From Casuarius casuarius (lineage: Eukaryota; Chordata; Aves; Casuariiformes; Casuariidae), in assembly GCA_003342895.1 (NCBI GenBank), contig PTFA01000081.1:366422-430421 (forward strand): DNA of 64,000 nt, written 5' to 3'. The notes beneath the pieces are model-generated. The model ran no database searches. It saw nothing but the letters and a program-made list of their open reading frames with translations, and was not told the DNA's origin. A program made the position numbers and the translations under genes. Below, in pieces: positions 63,390 through 64,000 of the stretch (the first letter of the stretch is position 1; every line of letters begins with the position of its first letter).

Positions 63390-64000
63390 ATGATCTCCAG
63401 GTTATCCAGGGCCCTCTCCAGCAGTCTTGAATTTTCCCTGCAAGGGAGATACCACCACTTTCCTGGGCAACCTACTCCAATGTTCAGTTTTTCCTCACAG
63501 CAAAGAATTTTTTTCTTGCATCCAGACAGAAGTTTCCCTGACGAAGCTTGTGCCCGTTGCTTCTTGTCACCATGCATCCTTTTGAAGAGAGCACCTCCAC
63601 CTACTCTGAAACTACCTTGTATGTGTTGGAAGACTATGATTAGATCCCTCAAGTTCTCTCTTCTTCAAGCTGAACAAACCAAAGTCCTTCAAACTTTCTT
63701 CGTTTTTCAAATTCTCCAACCCTTTAATCATCCTCCTGGTCATCTGCTGGATCCTCTCCAGTTTTTCAATGTCTCTCGTGAACTGGGAGGAACAAAACTG
63801 GACACAGTATTCCCAGTGCAGCCTAATAAATGCTGAGCAGAGTGGAATAATCACATCCCTTGACCAGTTTGCTACACTGTTGATGACACAGCCCAGGACA
63901 CAGGTTGTCTTCAGCATTGCAAGGGCTTGCTGCTCCCTCATGTTCACTTGCTGCCCACCAGGATCCCAAGGTCCTCTTCAGCAGAGCTACGCCCCAGCCC
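63390..64000 (-). mobile_element. CR1 LINE fragment (3' end of reverse-transcriptase ORF and start of 3' UTR)
   Basis: Reading the minus strand, the frame from about 63947 to 63615 carries the C-terminal signature of the CR1 ORF2 polyprotein: WEYCVQF, then EKLERIQ, then RRMIKGLENL, then LKDFGLFSLKKREL. Upstream of it is the GILVGSK-like motif region at 63940-63990. Below ~63615 the sequence follows the typical CR1 tail with GGGALFKRMHGDK-like coding similarity and a purine-rich segment. The usual short terminal repeat of CR1 (ATTCTATG-type) is not visible, and similarity fades near 63390, so the 3' end is diverged or lost. The element continues past the window edge. It lies in the same orientation as FAF1. 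CR1 copies of this kind are non-autonomous 5'-truncated relics. Boundaries are approximate. Confidence 0.9.

Larger units (their letters stand above)
1..64000 (-). other. FAF1: FAF1 gene body (partial; ten internal coding exons)
   Basis: FAF1 recruits ubiquitinated proteins to the p97/VCP ATPase and also binds FAS death-receptor components and Hsp70. It is cytoplasmic and nuclear. Ten minus-strand exons translate to a protein collinear with human FAF1 residues ~249-623 (my recollection of the human sequence), with exon sizes 96, 127, 64, 82, 155, 137, 89, 81, 78 and 216 nt and compatible phases throughout. The first ~248 residues (UBA, UBL1, most of UBL2) and the final ~27 residues were searched for and not found, so both gene ends lie outside the window. 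No frameshift or premature stop occurs in any exon, so this is the intact multi-exon gene, not a processed pseudogene. Confidence 0.97.
48431..64000 (-). other. FAF1: FAF1 upstream intron, 3' portion (at least 15570 bp)
   Basis: No further FAF1 exon could be found here, although the conserved UBL2 sequence before DDS was looked for on the minus strand. The far end contains a CR1 LINE fragment (about 63390-64000). An octamer and TAAT motif cluster lies near 57640-57800, a TC microsatellite at 60525-60539, and a stretch of slightly higher GC content around 60400-62300 with an unrecognised 109-codon open frame at 61404-61733. Confidence 0.8.

Noticed and set aside
63201..63836. 211-codon plus-strand open frame
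   Set aside because: It runs antisense to the CR1 reverse-transcriptase remnant and is a shadow of that element.

Overview
This is a stretch of vertebrate genomic DNA, most likely from a bird. It has one split gene with short exons in long AT-rich introns, few interspersed repeats, and recognisable fragments of CR1, the LINE family that dominates bird genomes. A turtle or crocodilian is not strictly excluded. I see no bacterial-type operons, no CRISPR array, and no convincing tRNA or rRNA gene.

The only gene I can support is FAF1 (FAS-associated factor 1, a UBA/UBL/UAS/UBX adaptor of the p97/VCP segregase), transcribed on the minus strand across the whole window. Ten consecutive internal coding exons are present, from 48430 down to 1111. 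They total 1125 nt (375 codons), every splice junction keeps frame, and all sites are GT-AG. By alignment to human FAF1 as I remember it (650 aa), they cover about residues 249-623. That is the C-terminal edge of UBL2, the acidic linker with the CK2 sites, the whole thioredoxin-like UAS domain, the charged helical segment, and the UBX domain up to and including its FPR loop. The roughly 248 N-terminal residues (UBA, UBL1, most of UBL2) lie beyond position 64000. The last ~27 codons and the 3' UTR lie before position 1.

Layout from high to low coordinates (5' to 3' of the gene): 64000-48431 is an upstream intron with a CR1 fragment at its far end. 48430-45579 is a cluster of four exons separated by 0.7-0.9 kb introns. 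A 9.9 kb intron leads to exon 35645-35491 and a 14.0 kb intron to exon 21490-21354. A 2.5 kb intron leads to exon 18833-18745, then a 12.0 kb intron to the paired helix exons 6697-6617 and 5930-5853. A 4.5 kb intron leads to the UBX exon 1326-1111. Positions 1-1110 are the start of the last intron.

The introns hold simple repeats, several GC/CpG-rich islands, a strongly pyrimidine-biased block near 17.3-17.7 kb, a degenerate plus-strand CR1 piece near 28.9 kb, and clusters of homeodomain/POU-like motifs that could be conserved regulatory elements. The most interesting non-obvious signal is a possible alternative 3'-terminal exon near 24.1-23.9 kb. It has a good splice acceptor, reads in frame from the upstream FAF1 exon into a short hydrophobic tail and stop, and is followed by an AATAAA. 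I found nothing that amounts to a new multi-gene system.
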